The position numbers and the translations under genes were made by a program. Shown here one piece after another: positions 50,888-60,115 of a DNA stretch of 64,000 nucleotides (the first letter of the stretch is position 1; every line of letters starts with the position of its first letter). This stretch comes from JBCBSZ01 sp039185015 (GTDB lineage: Bacteria; Actinomycetota; Acidimicrobiia; Acidimicrobiales; Poriferisodalaceae). The notes beneath the pieces were generated by a model. It saw only the letters and a list, made by a program, of their open reading frames with translations, made no database searches and was not told where the DNA came from. The stretch spans positions 57,612-121,611 of the forward strand of contig JBCDAU010000015.1 of assembly GCA_039185015.1 (NCBI GenBank). Reading direction: 5' to 3'.

Positions 50888-51712
50888 GTGGCGGATCCAC
50901 ACGACGGGAACTCGGTGACGGACACGACGGATGGGATCAGGACGAGACTCGGGCAGCCACTCGTCCGCGCCGTCCTCGCGTTGGTGGCCGCTGCAGCCGT
51001 CGTGGGTGTCGTGCTGGTCACGGTCGATTCCGAGCCACCCGAGTCGGGACCGGTGATCGGCATCGGCCGGTCGTGCTTCGAGACCGACGACGAGCAGGTG
51101 GCCGAGCTCGTCGTGATCGACGTGGTCGACGAGGTGACCGCCGAGGCGATCGGGCGGATCCCGGCCGAGGACGCCTTCCCACCCCTCGTCGAGGAGGTCG
51201 AGCTGGTCTTCGAGGGCCGCACCGATGCCACCGCCGACGTCGTGACCACCACCGCCGACGGCGCCACGACCTCGAGGGAGGAGTGGACCGTCGGCATCGA
51301 TCGACTCGAGCGGGACGTGGCGGACTACCGCCGCATCGAGTGCGCGGACATCGCCGAGCGAATCGGCCCGGTCTTCGATCCCGGGAGCCTCGAGATCGAC
51401 ACCGACGAGGAGCTCGTGATCGATCCCGAGCGGGGGGCGGCCACGGCGTCGTCGGAGGTCCTCCAGGAGCAGCTCGACCGGTTCAGTGTCTCGGTGTCGG
51501 CCGGCGACGAGCTGACGGCACGCATCACGTCGATCGACGACAACGCCGCCCTGCGCATCATCGGTCCCGGTCGAGTACCGCTCGCCGGACCGGGAGAGGC
51601 CGTCACGACGATCGTCGCACCGGTCGACGGCAGCTACGACGTGATGGTGGGCTCGGTCGACGGGCTCGCCAGCTACGGCCTGGCGGTCGAGGTGGCGCCC
51701 GTCGCCGAGTAA
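50888..51712 (+). CDS. Membrane-anchored hypothetical protein
   Basis: A 274-residue protein; GTG 50888 is preferred for GAGG seven bases upstream, with GTG 50915 and GTG 50858 as alternatives. One membrane helix at about 25-45 (VRAVLALVAAAAVVGVVLVT). The external part ends with a segment (FSVSVSAGDELTARITSIDD, SYDVMVGSVDGLASYGLAVEV) that resembles the PPC domain of secreted proteases. Otherwise unrecognised. Confidence 0.6.
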   Translation: MADPHDGNSVTDTTDGIRTRLGQPLVRAVLALVAAAAVVGVVLVTVDSEPPESGPVIGIGRSCFETDDEQVAELVVIDVVDEVTAEAIGRIPAEDAFPPLVEEVELVFEGRTDATADVVTTTADGATTSREEWTVGIDRLERDVADYRRIECADIAERIGPVFDPGSLEIDTDEELVIDPERGAATASSEVLQEQLDRFSVSVSAGDELTARITSIDDNAALRIIGPGRVPLAGPGEAVTTIVAPVDGSYDVMVGSVDGLASYGLAVEVAPVAE

Positions 51713-51745
51713 GGCACCCCGAGAGGGCAGCTCAGAGCTCAGGTC

Positions 51746-52087
51746 TCAGACCAGGTCGGCGACGTCGATGCCGATCAGCACCAGCACCAGGGCGATCACG
51801 CCGATGTGGACGACGGTGACCGGTCGGCGCCACGGGTGGCGGGCCCGCCAGAAGCGGCGGATGCTCAAGACGTTGGCGGCGATGGCGACCACGCCGATGA
51901 CGATGCCGAGCACCGGACCGACGCCCGGGGCGAGCCCCAGCCACGGCGTGGCGAACGGCAAGAGCACGTAGGTGAGCAGGCACCGAACCGCTGACACGAT
52001 GATCGAGGTGCTGAACGTGCGGTGAGCCGCCTCGAGCTCGCCGTCCTCGGCGATCGGGGTCGTCTCGTCGACGGTGCTCACGAGCAT
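51746..52087 (-). CDS. Small membrane protein, three helices
   Basis: A 113-residue protein from ATG 52087. After a polar 25-residue N-terminus come three membrane helices (STSIIVSAVRCLLTYVLLP, GPVLGIVIGVVAIAANVLSI and VVHIGVIALVLVLIGIDV). No family name can be given. Co-directional with the TetR gene, 43 bases downstream of its stop, so possibly controlled by the same promoter. Confidence 0.65.
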   Translation of the reverse strand: MLVSTVDETTPIAEDGELEAAHRTFSTSIIVSAVRCLLTYVLLPFATPWLGLAPGVGPVLGIVIGVVAIAANVLSIRRFWRARHPWRRPVTVVHIGVIALVLVLIGIDVADLV

Positions 52088-52130
52088 CCAGCGTAGGCGC
52101 GTGAGCTGGTCGACACACCAGGCCCGGGCG

Positions 52131-52754
52131 TCAGGTGCCGGCGGAGATCAGCCCGTGTACGGCCATGTGCGACATCTGCTCGATGAGCTCGCCGATCTCG
52201 GCCTCGAGCGACTCGTCGCCGACCTCGAACTTCCCGTCCTCGCCGAGCACGGCCGACAGACCGACGAGCCCTTGCACCATGGACCAGACGAACATGGCGC
52301 CCTTCATCACGTCGAGGTCGGGGGCCAGCTGGTCACGGATCAGGGTGATGGTGTCGGTCAGCCGGCCGAACGCCACGGCGCCGGCGTCGCCGGTGTCCCG
52401 GTCCGGGTACAGCTCGGGGCGGAACATGACGGCGAAGTGGCCGGGGTTGCCCACGGCGACCTCGACGTAGGCGCGGCCCTGCGCGGCGAGCCGATCGACC
52501 GGATCGTCGATGGCGAGGATGTCGTCGGAGCCCAACGCATCGCTGAGCCGCTCGAACCCTTCGATCGCCACCGCGAGGATGAGGCCGCCCTTGTCCCGGA
52601 AGTGGTGGGCGGGGGCAGCGTGGCTCACCCCGGCCCGGCGAGCGACCTCCCGGAGGCTGAACGCGGTGGGGCCGACCTCGCCGATCAGCTCGGCGGTGGC
52701 AGCGCGGAGCGCGTTGGGGAGATCCCCGTGGTGGTACGTGGAGCTCGATGTCAT
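52131..52754 (-). CDS. TetR/AcrR-family repressor
   Basis: A 207-residue protein from ATG 52754. The HTH reads AFSLREVARRAGVSHAAPAHHFRDKGGLI, the classic TetR pattern; the remaining 150 residues form the ligand domain with the C-terminal part seen in TetR_C_33-like (WHG-type) regulators. Its promoter contains TTGACA-A-TGTCAA at 52779-52791, the same operator as the MMPL gene at 46983, so it probably represses itself and that exporter. Confidence 0.91.
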   Translation of the reverse strand: MTSSSTYHHGDLPNALRAATAELIGEVGPTAFSLREVARRAGVSHAAPAHHFRDKGGLILAVAIEGFERLSDALGSDDILAIDDPVDRLAAQGRAYVEVAVGNPGHFAVMFRPELYPDRDTGDAGAVAFGRLTDTITLIRDQLAPDLDVMKGAMFVWSMVQGLVGLSAVLGEDGKFEVGDESLEAEIGELIEQMSHMAVHGLISAGT

Positions 52755-52777
52755 CGTGACCCCAGCCTAACGGGCGT

Positions 52778-52792
52778 CTTGACAATGTCAAC
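52778..52792. promoter_or_regulatory. TetR operator/promoter
   Basis: CTTGACA-A-TGTCAAC: 14 of 15 positions palindromic, same core as operators at 46983 and 47009. Read on the minus strand it supplies TTGACA as -35, with TAGGCT 16 bases on as -10 and the TetR ATG at 52754 about 17 bases further. Confidence 0.75.
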
Positions 52793-52919
52793 TTCGGGCC
52801 GTCCGCCGCTGACCTGGTCGGACACCGTGGGCCATGGGGGTCGATGGGGGATCTCCCCGATGAGATCGGGGCCCCCGGAACGCACGCTGGGATGCGAGAA
52901 TCGCCTCGGAGGCGCCGCC

Positions 52920-53633
52920 ATGACCACCCCACTCTCCACCTTGCTCGTCGAGCTCTTCACCGACCCGGACGGACGGGCCGCGCTCGGCGAGGACCCGGCG
53001 GCGACCCTCGAGGCGCACGGTTGGTCGGACCTCAGCCCGGACGACCTCGCCGACGCCGTCCGGCTCGTGACCGCCGGCGGCCCGGCCGCCGCGGCGCAGG
53101 CCGGCGCCGAGGTGCCCGATGAGCCCGGCTCGCACGCCGAAGCGCTCGATGGCGTGCTGCGCGCGGTCGAGGGCGTCGAGACCTGGGCACCCGAGCCCAC
53201 GGCACCGATCGAGGCCGGCAGCATCGAGCCGGCCAGCTTCGACTTCGAGCCCGCACCGCTGAGCGGCACGGCGCTGATCGGCGACGACGTGCCCGACGAC
53301 CCCTTCCTCGCCGAAGACGGTGCGGATGCGCCCGTCGACGCCGAGGTCCCCGAGGCGGAGCCCACGACCGAGGACAGCGGGGACGCCATCGACCTCACCT
53401 TCGACGAGACCGAGGCGACCGATGTCGAGGCGGAGCCCACGACCGAGGACGCAGCCGCCGACGATGCCGCCATGGAGGAGTCCTTCGACGGGCTCGAGCT
53501 GGAGCTCCCCGACACCAGCGTCTCGCTCGACGAGCTCGAGCCGCAGGACGACGGCGGCATGGTCGACCTCGACGAGAACGATCCGGAGCTCCCGGGCAGC
53601 GCCTGGGGCGACCTCGACGACGACCTGGAGTAG
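52920..53633 (+). CDS. Acidic protein with IniB-like N-terminal domain
   Basis: A 237-residue protein from ATG 52920. The first 50 residues (LVELFTDPDGRAALGEDPAATLEAHGWSDLSPDDLADAVRLV) look like the short N-terminal domain of actinobacterial IniB-like proteins, as I recall the family; the rest is very acidic and low-complexity, with two EAEPTTED copies. It is convergent, five bases from the large LuxR-type regulator, which in mycobacteria has an IniR counterpart beside iniBAC. Confidence 0.55.
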   Translation: MTTPLSTLLVELFTDPDGRAALGEDPAATLEAHGWSDLSPDDLADAVRLVTAGGPAAAAQAGAEVPDEPGSHAEALDGVLRAVEGVETWAPEPTAPIEAGSIEPASFDFEPAPLSGTALIGDDVPDDPFLAEDGADAPVDAEVPEAEPTTEDSGDAIDLTFDETEATDVEAEPTTEDAAADDAAMEESFDGLELELPDTSVSLDELEPQDDGGMVDLDENDPELPGSAWGDLDDDLE

Positions 53634-53637
53634 GCCC

Positions 53638-56121
53638 TCAGTCCAGACCGAACCCGGTGCGGAGCGCGCTCAGCATCTCCGCTCGGGTCGACACGCCGAG
53701 CTTGGTCCGGATGTGTGCGACGTGGTGCTCGACCGTCTTGGCGGAGATGAACAGCGCGGCGCCGATCTCTTTGTGGGTGTGACCCGAGACGACCTGGCGG
53801 GCGACCTCGAGCTCCCGCTCCGACAGGGCCCCGAGCCCGACGGCCTCGGTCGCTCCCGACGAGGGCAGCGCGGTGCGGAGCTCACGAGCCCGCAGCAGCA
53901 GCCGCTTCGCCTGGGCCTCATCGGACAGCCGGAGCGCGGCGACACCGGCCAGGTGCGCCGCCTCGAACACCGCGCCGGCGTCGCGCAGCTCCCCGGCCAG
54001 GTCGCTGACGCGGTCCACGTCGAGGGTGTCGCCGTGCACGGCCCGCAGCTGGGCCACGAGTCGGGCGAGCAGTCCGTCATCGGCGGGTTCCACCGTCGCC
54101 ACGACGTCGTCGTCGGCACCGGCGAGGCTCGCCGCCATCGCTCGGTGGGCAGCGACCACGCCTGCCCACGGTGGGGCGTCGTCGGCCAACTCGGCGAGCT
54201 GATCGAGGAGGCGTGCCGACGTCGCGAACCCACGGCGGAGGGCCACGACCCGAGCCAGCTCGCCCAGGGCGTCGGCCGAGGTCAGGTCCGGAGGATGCCG
54301 GGAGATCGTCGAGATGGCGGCATCGAGGCCCTGATCGAGCGCCTCGAGGTCGTTGCGACGCACGACCATCGCGAGATCGAGCGCCACGGCGATCAGTCGG
54401 TCGCGCAGTCCCAGGGGCGTCTCGGCCAGGTCGACGAGCACGCCCTGCGCGTCGTCCCACCGTCCTGCCCGGAGCGCGGCCCAGCCCCGGAGGAGCCGAT
54501 GCCGATTGCGGAAGGCGGCGCCGCCGACCTCGGTCTCGATCGCCCGGTCGAGGAGCTGATCGGCGGCGGTCGTCTCGCCGGACACGATCGAGGTCGCGGC
54601 GAGGACGGCGTGCGGGGTGTCGGGCCACAGGTCGGCGGACGGCGCCAGCTCGACCAGCTCGGCGGCCGCCGGGAGCTCGTCGAGCCGCCCGGTCGAGGCC
54701 GCGGCGGCGGTACCGGCGGCGAAGGCGACGGCGGCCCGGGCCGCGGCGGACACCGCCTCGATCTCGTCGCCCTCGACCTCATCGCCGAGCAACGAGCGGA
54801 TCGGCTGGGCGAGCACGCTCCACCACGCCGCACCACCAACGTCACCGACGGAGGCATAGGAACCGGCTGACGGTCGCAGCTGAGCACCGGCGGCGAAGAT
54901 GCTGCCGAGCACGACGAGCGCATCGGCCCGGTCGGGAGCGTCGGTGTCCTCGACGACGGACTCGGCCAGCTCGATGGCCGCGCCGACCCGGCCGGCGAGC
55001 GCTTCGACCCGGGCCCGTCGAGCGGCGACGGAGGCCGGATCGACACCGAGCTCCACCGCCTTGCGGTACCGCGCCGCCGCGGTCGCCGGGTCGCTGTCGG
55101 CCCCGGCGTCGGCTGCGGCGACGAGCACGTCGGCCGCGTCGGCGGGGGCGACGCCGAGCTCTTCGACCCTGGCGGCGACCGCCGCCGGTTCCGCCCCGGT
55201 CTCGACCAGCGAGGTGAGGAGCTCCGACGCTCGGCGCGAGCCCAGCGAGCGGCGGACCGAGTCCAGCACGAGGGGGACGAAGGGCAGGCCCTCGGCGACG
55301 AGGACCTCCTCGGTGTCGGACAGCGTCGCCGCATCGACGTCGGCGAGCCGGGCGACCAGGTCGCTCGTCGGATCGGGAGCGATGGACGCGGCCTCGATCA
55401 CGCGACGAACCGAGGTATCGAGCAGCTCCAGCCGCCGCCCGACCAGGTCGAGCACCGTGTCGGGTACCGCGACCTCGGCATCGTCGTCGACCGCGAGACC
55501 GTCGGCGAGGGCGACCACCAGGTCGGGCCGGCCCCCGGTGCGAGCCCCCACCGCGGCCAGGACCCGATCCGGAACGTCGTGGTCGACGACGGCCGAGACG
55601 ACCTCGGCCAACTCGGCGTCGTCGAAGCCGGTGAGGTCGACCGTCGAGTCGACCCGGGCGGCCTCCACCAGCGCGGCCACCGTGGGCGACGGCCGATCGC
55701 TCCGCAGGGAGAGCACCCAGCCGGTGCCCTGCTCGCGCCGCCGACCGGCGGCGATCGCGAGCGCCCGAGCGCTGCCGTCGTCCAGCCACTGCCCGTCGAG
55801 CACCACGACGACGGCCGGATCGAGGTCGTAGCGGTCGAGGAGCTCGTCGGCGGCCGATCCGCCCGGGTCGGGCTTGTCGGCGAGGGACCGCAGGACCGCA
55901 CGAGAGAGCAGGCCGTCCAGCGCGCCCAGAGGACGGTCGCGCTCGAGACGCCGACCGGTGACGAGCTCGACCCGCTCGATCCCGGCGTCGAGTGCCCCGG
56001 CGCGCAGCTCATCGACCAGGTCGGGACCCACGCCGTCGATCCGCACGGCACCGTGACCGCCGTCGAGGCGGCCGAGCGCAGCGCGGAGGCGGCGTCGACG
56101 AGGGTCGGGCGGCGTAGGCAT
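53638..56121 (-). CDS. Large LuxR-family regulator (LAL/IniR-like)
   Basis: An 827-residue protein; ATG 56121 (GTG 56127 possible). The C-terminal HTH (about 765-827) reads LSERELEVARQVVSGHTHKEIGAALFISAKTVEHHVAHIRTKLGVSTRAEM, a clear LuxR/GerE domain. The N-terminal 280 residues resemble an ATPase-like sensor (VVVVLDGQWLDDGSARALAIAAG), but no clean Walker A is visible. The middle is TPR-like helical repeat. Gene is convergent with the IniB-like gene, an arrangement like mycobacterial iniR and iniB. Confidence 0.85.
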   Translation of the reverse strand: MPTPPDPRRRRLRAALGRLDGGHGAVRIDGVGPDLVDELRAGALDAGIERVELVTGRRLERDRPLGALDGLLSRAVLRSLADKPDPGGSAADELLDRYDLDPAVVVVLDGQWLDDGSARALAIAAGRRREQGTGWVLSLRSDRPSPTVAALVEAARVDSTVDLTGFDDAELAEVVSAVVDHDVPDRVLAAVGARTGGRPDLVVALADGLAVDDDAEVAVPDTVLDLVGRRLELLDTSVRRVIEAASIAPDPTSDLVARLADVDAATLSDTEEVLVAEGLPFVPLVLDSVRRSLGSRRASELLTSLVETGAEPAAVAARVEELGVAPADAADVLVAAADAGADSDPATAAARYRKAVELGVDPASVAARRARVEALAGRVGAAIELAESVVEDTDAPDRADALVVLGSIFAAGAQLRPSAGSYASVGDVGGAAWWSVLAQPIRSLLGDEVEGDEIEAVSAAARAAVAFAAGTAAAASTGRLDELPAAAELVELAPSADLWPDTPHAVLAATSIVSGETTAADQLLDRAIETEVGGAAFRNRHRLLRGWAALRAGRWDDAQGVLVDLAETPLGLRDRLIAVALDLAMVVRRNDLEALDQGLDAAISTISRHPPDLTSADALGELARVVALRRGFATSARLLDQLAELADDAPPWAGVVAAHRAMAASLAGADDDVVATVEPADDGLLARLVAQLRAVHGDTLDVDRVSDLAGELRDAGAVFEAAHLAGVAALRLSDEAQAKRLLLRARELRTALPSSGATEAVGLGALSERELEVARQVVSGHTHKEIGAALFISAKTVEHHVAHIRTKLGVSTRAEMLSALRTGFGLD

Positions 56122-56227
56122 GTGCACGAGACGATAGGTGGTCGCCGCACCGTGACCCGGGCCACATCCGCCCGGCAGCGTGGCCACCTCGCGTCAATCC
56201 CCGCGCCCGACCCGTATCGTTGCGCCC

Positions 56228-56605
56228 ATGAGCCAGACCAAGCCCGAGGTCGTCCTGCCCGATGGTGAGCCCGACGGCGCCGCCCTGCGCACCGAGGACC
56301 TGATCGTCGGAACCGGAACCGAGGCGACACCCGGGACTCGGGTCGAGGTGCACTACGTCGGCGTGTCGTGGAACACCCGCCAGCAGTTCGACGCCTCGTG
56401 GGACCGCAACGACACCTTCCGCTTCAAGCTCGGCGGCGGCCAGGTCATCCCCGGTTGGGACCAAGGCGTGGCCGGGATGAAGGAGGGCGGTCGACGGCAG
56501 CTGGTCATCCCACCGGCCCTGGCGTACGGCTCGAGTGGAGCCGGCGGCGTGATCGGCCCCAACGAGCACCTGGTCTTCGTCGTCGATCTGATCTCGGTCA
56601 GCTGA
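56228..56605 (+). CDS. FKBP-type peptidyl-prolyl isomerase
   Basis: A 125-residue protein: TPGTRVEVHYVGVSWNTRQQFDASWDRNDTFRFKLGGGQVIPGWDQGVAGMKEGGRRQLVIPPALAYGSSGAGGVIGPNEHLVFVVDLISV. All main FKBP elements (VHYVG, F-D-S, F-L-G-x-G-x-VI-x-G-W-D-x-G, RxLxIP, LAYG) are present. Cytosolic, single domain. Confidence 0.96.
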   Translation: MSQTKPEVVLPDGEPDGAALRTEDLIVGTGTEATPGTRVEVHYVGVSWNTRQQFDASWDRNDTFRFKLGGGQVIPGWDQGVAGMKEGGRRQLVIPPALAYGSSGAGGVIGPNEHLVFVVDLISVS

Positions 56606-56620
56606 GCTGCTGACGGGTCC

Positions 56621-56899
56621 TCAGCTCGGCGCGCGCCGACGAGCCTCCCTGGCCCTCACGTCGGGGCGCCGAAGTGGAGGCACCGTCGCCGGTGGCTGGC
56701 GGCGTTCCGGCAGCTCCTCGAGGAGCTCCGCCGTCGCTGCGGCGATCTTCGCCACCGCAGCCTCGACCGCCACCGACGTGCGACCAGAGACCGACGACAG
56801 CCCACCGACCTTGCGCACGAACTGCAACGCAGCGGCCTCGAGCTCTTCGGTGGTGGCTGGCGGTTCGAGTCCGCGCAGGGCGGTGATGTTGCGGCACAT
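56621..56899 (-). CDS. DUF2277-family protein
   Basis: A 92-residue protein starting MCRNITALRGLEPPATTEELEAAALQFVRKVGGLSSVSGRTSVAVEAAVAKIAAATAELL, the DUF2277 signature (MCRNIxxLxxxEPPAT...AALQFVRK). Function unknown. The last 30 residues are Pro/Arg-rich. Convergent with the FKBP gene. Confidence 0.88.
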   Translation of the reverse strand: MCRNITALRGLEPPATTEELEAAALQFVRKVGGLSSVSGRTSVAVEAAVAKIAAATAELLEELPERRQPPATVPPLRRPDVRAREARRRAPS

Positions 56900-57007
56900 G
56901 GACGTGCTCCCGCGTCGTTCGGGACCGGACCTGCGTAGTCTCTCGCGCGGGATGGGACGAGAGCTGGGCCTGCTGTCCTCTCACCCCGCTGGTGGGCAGG
57001 TACCGCG

Positions 57008-60000
57008 GTGATCGACGTCGTCCTCGCGACCTCACTGCTGCTCGCACCGACCACCGCGCAGGTCGAGGACGTCGCAGAACACGCCACCTCGGCCGGCGAG
57101 CCCGTCACGGTGCTGGTGACGGTCGCCGACGGTCACGCCGACGAGATCGACGCACTCGTCGAGGCCATCGGCGGCGAGGTCACCGCCGATCTGCGCACGA
57201 CCACCGGGGTGATCGTGGCCGACGTCCCCGACGCCGCGTTGGCGGCTCTCGCCGCCGACGATGCCGTGGCCTCGCTCGACCTCGACGAGGTCGTCTGGTC
57301 CACCCCGTTCAGCGACCCCGTCGACGAGCGAACGGCCACCGCGAGCGACCTCGGCGGCGCATCGACCGACGACGGCTGGGCGATCGTCGTGCTGGACACC
57401 GGCTTCGACACGGGCGCAGCGGGCCTGGCCGGCCGGGTCCGCGGCGAGGCCTGCTTCCGTACGGCGGCGACCTGTCCGGACGGGACGGCGTCGCAGATCG
57501 GCGCCGGGGCCGCCGCACGGTTCGACGTGCGCTTCGTCGGCGCCGAGCACGGCACCCAGGTGGCCACGATCGCCGGGGACGACAACGGTGCCGGGCTCTA
57601 CCTCGTGAACGTCTTCGAGCCGGGCCCGACCGACGAGTGCCGCCGTCGGTTCGCCGTCGACGAGTGCCTCCTGAGCGCACGCTCCAGCCAGCTCGCGGCG
57701 CTCGACCAGGTGGTCCGATGGGCGACCGACGATCGGATCGCAGCCGTCAACCTCAGCTTCGGCGACCAACCACGTGGCACCTGCGACGACGGCCCGCTGG
57801 CCGGGGTCATCGGCTCCCTCACCACCTCGGGGGTGGCCGTGGTCGCTGCCTCCGGGAGCCAGGGCGTGGTCAACGGACTCGCGGCCCCGGCATGCGTGAC
57901 CGACACCGTCTCGGTCGGGGTCCTCGACGACACGGGCACGGGCGTCGATCCGCTGTCCAACACCGCGCCGACGCTCGATCTGCTCGCTCGCGGCAACTCG
58001 GGCTCGCTCGGGCTCCTCGCCGAGCACCCGGGCATCCTCGCCGGCACCTCGTTCGCCGCTCCTCGGGTGTCGAACGCCATCGCCGCGCTCCGGTCGGTCC
58101 ACCCCGACGCGACGGTTCCCGAGCTCGTCGAGCGACTCCGACGCACCGGCCCCCGCGTGGTCGACGATCGAACCCGGGTCATCACCCCGGCTCTCGACCT
58201 GCCCGCCGCCCTCGTCGACCCGGCACCTCCACCCTCGACAGCTGCGAACGACGACGCCTCCACCGCCTTCGTGCTGGACGGGGTGTTCGGTCAGATCGAG
58301 GGGTCGACCTTCGGGGCCGGCGCCGAGCCCGGCGAGGCCGCCCACGCCGGGGCGCCGGCGGCGACCAGCGTGTGGTTCTCGTTCGTCGCGCCATCGACCG
58401 GGATGCTGCGGCTGAGCACCGCGGGCTCGTCCATCGATCCTCGGCTCGCCGTCTACGACGCGACCACGTCGCTGAGCGTCGCCGGTGGTCGCGCCACGAG
58501 CGAGGCGGGCACGGCCGTCGTCGAGCTGGTCGTCGAACGGGGCCGGACCTACCGCATCGCGCTCGACGCCGTCGGCCTGCCCGGCCGCTTCCGGCTCACG
58601 TGGGACCTGCGTCATCTCCACAGCCCCGACCTCTCGGCGGCGACCGTGCTGAGCGCGCCGAGTGGATCGGTCACCGGCGACACCGCGCCCCCGACCCTCG
58701 GTCCCGGGACGGATGCGTCCGGAACGACGCTCTGGTTCCGGTTCGTCGCTCCGGAGTCGGGGACGGTCGCGTTCTCGGCGTCGGGCTCGCCGTCGGTCGT
58801 CACGGCGTACCGGGGTGACGACGTCCAGGAGCTGGCCGTGCTCGCCGCACCCGCGCCGGAGATCTCCGTCGATGTCACCGCGGACACGGAGGTGCTGCTC
58901 ACGATCGAGGCGGGCGAGGGTCCCGGTGGGCCGGTCACCCTGACCTGGGACTACGAGTCCGTCGGCCACGACGACCTGGAGGCCGCCCGTGTCCTCGACG
59001 GCGAGGTCGGGGCCGTCCTCAGCTCGAATCGAGGGAGCGACCGCGATCCGGACGAACCGCTCCACGCCGACAACGACGGCGGCGCATCGGTCTGGTTCCG
59101 ATGGACGGCTCCCTCCGATGGCGTCCTCGAGGTGACGACCGCCGGCAGCACGTTCGACACACTGCTCGCGATCTACGACGAGGAGGCCGTCGTCGACCGT
59201 CGTCTCGCCCACGACGACGACCACGGGACGGCGGTCACCAGCCGGCTGCGAACGGCGGTGCGGGAGGGACGCACGTACCTGATCGCGGTCGACAGCTTCC
59301 GCTACCAGTCCGGCCGGGTCGCCCGTGGCGACCTCCGTCTCGGGTGGCGACTGGACCGTCCCGACTCGACGTCGGCTGCGTGGTGGCTGGTCGGAGCCGA
59401 CGGTGGCGTCTTCAGCTTCGGTGGAGCGCCCTTCCACGGCAGCGCAGCCGGCGTCGGCGACGTCGTCGACCTCGCGGCGACGGCTGACGGCGACGGTCAC
59501 TGGCTCCTGCGCCGGGACGGCCGGGTGGCGACGCTGGGCGACGCTCGCGAGCTCGGCGGCATCGAGGACCGGCTGGTCGACGGTGATCGGGCCGTGGCGA
59601 TCGCTTCCACCCCGACCAGCCGCGGCTACTGGATCGCGACGAGCGGCGGCCGAGTGCACGCCGTGGGCGACGCGCCGGACCTCGGCACGCTGGACGGCAT
59701 CGACCTCAACGGTCAGATCGTGGGGATGTCCGCGACCTGGACGGGTCTCGGACTCGCGCTCGTGGCCGGCGACGGCGGCGTCTTCACGCTCGGCGATGCG
59801 GAGTTCGTCGGCTCGATGGGCGGAGTGGCGCTCAACGAGCCGGTGGTCGACCTGGCACTGACGCCGAGCGGTCAGGGCTACTGGCTGGTCGGCCGAGACG
59901 GCGGCGTCTTCGCCTTCGGCGACGCGGCCTTCCGCGGCTCGCTCGGATCGCTCGCTCTGAACGGGCCGATCGAAGCCATCGTGGCGATCGGCGCGGGCTA

Positions 60001-60115
60001 TCTGCTGGTCGGAGCCGACGGCGGCCTGTTCAACTTCTCCGACCAACCGTTCCTCGGCTCGCTCGCCGACGAGCCACTCAGCGCCCCCGTGGTCGCTGCG
60101 GTGCCACTGCGCTGA
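57008..60115 (+). CDS. Secreted subtilase with pre-peptidase-like domains and a six-repeat propeller
   Basis: A 1035-residue protein from GTG 57008. A short hydrophobic start (VLATSLLLAPTTAQ) suggests export. The S8 triad is Asp130 (VLDTGFD), His181 (EHGTQVATI) and Ser348 (GTSFAAPRV). Residues about 420-785 hold three PPC-like domains (SVWFSFVAPSTGMLRLST, TTLWFRFVAPESGTVAFS, SVWFRWTAPSDGVLEVTT), then six propeller repeats (about 792-1035) with DGGVFxFGDAxFxGS as in the DUF1501 protein. Its 3' end overlaps the convergent ABC gene by 38 bases. Confidence 0.91.
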   Translation: MIDVVLATSLLLAPTTAQVEDVAEHATSAGEPVTVLVTVADGHADEIDALVEAIGGEVTADLRTTTGVIVADVPDAALAALAADDAVASLDLDEVVWSTPFSDPVDERTATASDLGGASTDDGWAIVVLDTGFDTGAAGLAGRVRGEACFRTAATCPDGTASQIGAGAAARFDVRFVGAEHGTQVATIAGDDNGAGLYLVNVFEPGPTDECRRRFAVDECLLSARSSQLAALDQVVRWATDDRIAAVNLSFGDQPRGTCDDGPLAGVIGSLTTSGVAVVAASGSQGVVNGLAAPACVTDTVSVGVLDDTGTGVDPLSNTAPTLDLLARGNSGSLGLLAEHPGILAGTSFAAPRVSNAIAALRSVHPDATVPELVERLRRTGPRVVDDRTRVITPALDLPAALVDPAPPPSTAANDDASTAFVLDGVFGQIEGSTFGAGAEPGEAAHAGAPAATSVWFSFVAPSTGMLRLSTAGSSIDPRLAVYDATTSLSVAGGRATSEAGTAVVELVVERGRTYRIALDAVGLPGRFRLTWDLRHLHSPDLSAATVLSAPSGSVTGDTAPPTLGPGTDASGTTLWFRFVAPESGTVAFSASGSPSVVTAYRGDDVQELAVLAAPAPEISVDVTADTEVLLTIEAGEGPGGPVTLTWDYESVGHDDLEAARVLDGEVGAVLSSNRGSDRDPDEPLHADNDGGASVWFRWTAPSDGVLEVTTAGSTFDTLLAIYDEEAVVDRRLAHDDDHGTAVTSRLRTAVREGRTYLIAVDSFRYQSGRVARGDLRLGWRLDRPDSTSAAWWLVGADGGVFSFGGAPFHGSAAGVGDVVDLAATADGDGHWLLRRDGRVATLGDARELGGIEDRLVDGDRAVAIASTPTSRGYWIATSGGRVHAVGDAPDLGTLDGIDLNGQIVGMSATWTGLGLALVAGDGGVFTLGDAEFVGSMGGVALNEPVVDLALTPSGQGYWLVGRDGGVFAFGDAAFRGSLGSLALNGPIEAIVAIGAGYLLVGADGGLFNFSDQPFLGSLADEPLSAPVVAAVPLR

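Noticed and set aside
57032..60046. 1004-codon minus-strand ORF opposite the subtilase
   Set aside because: Shadow frame without domain signals.
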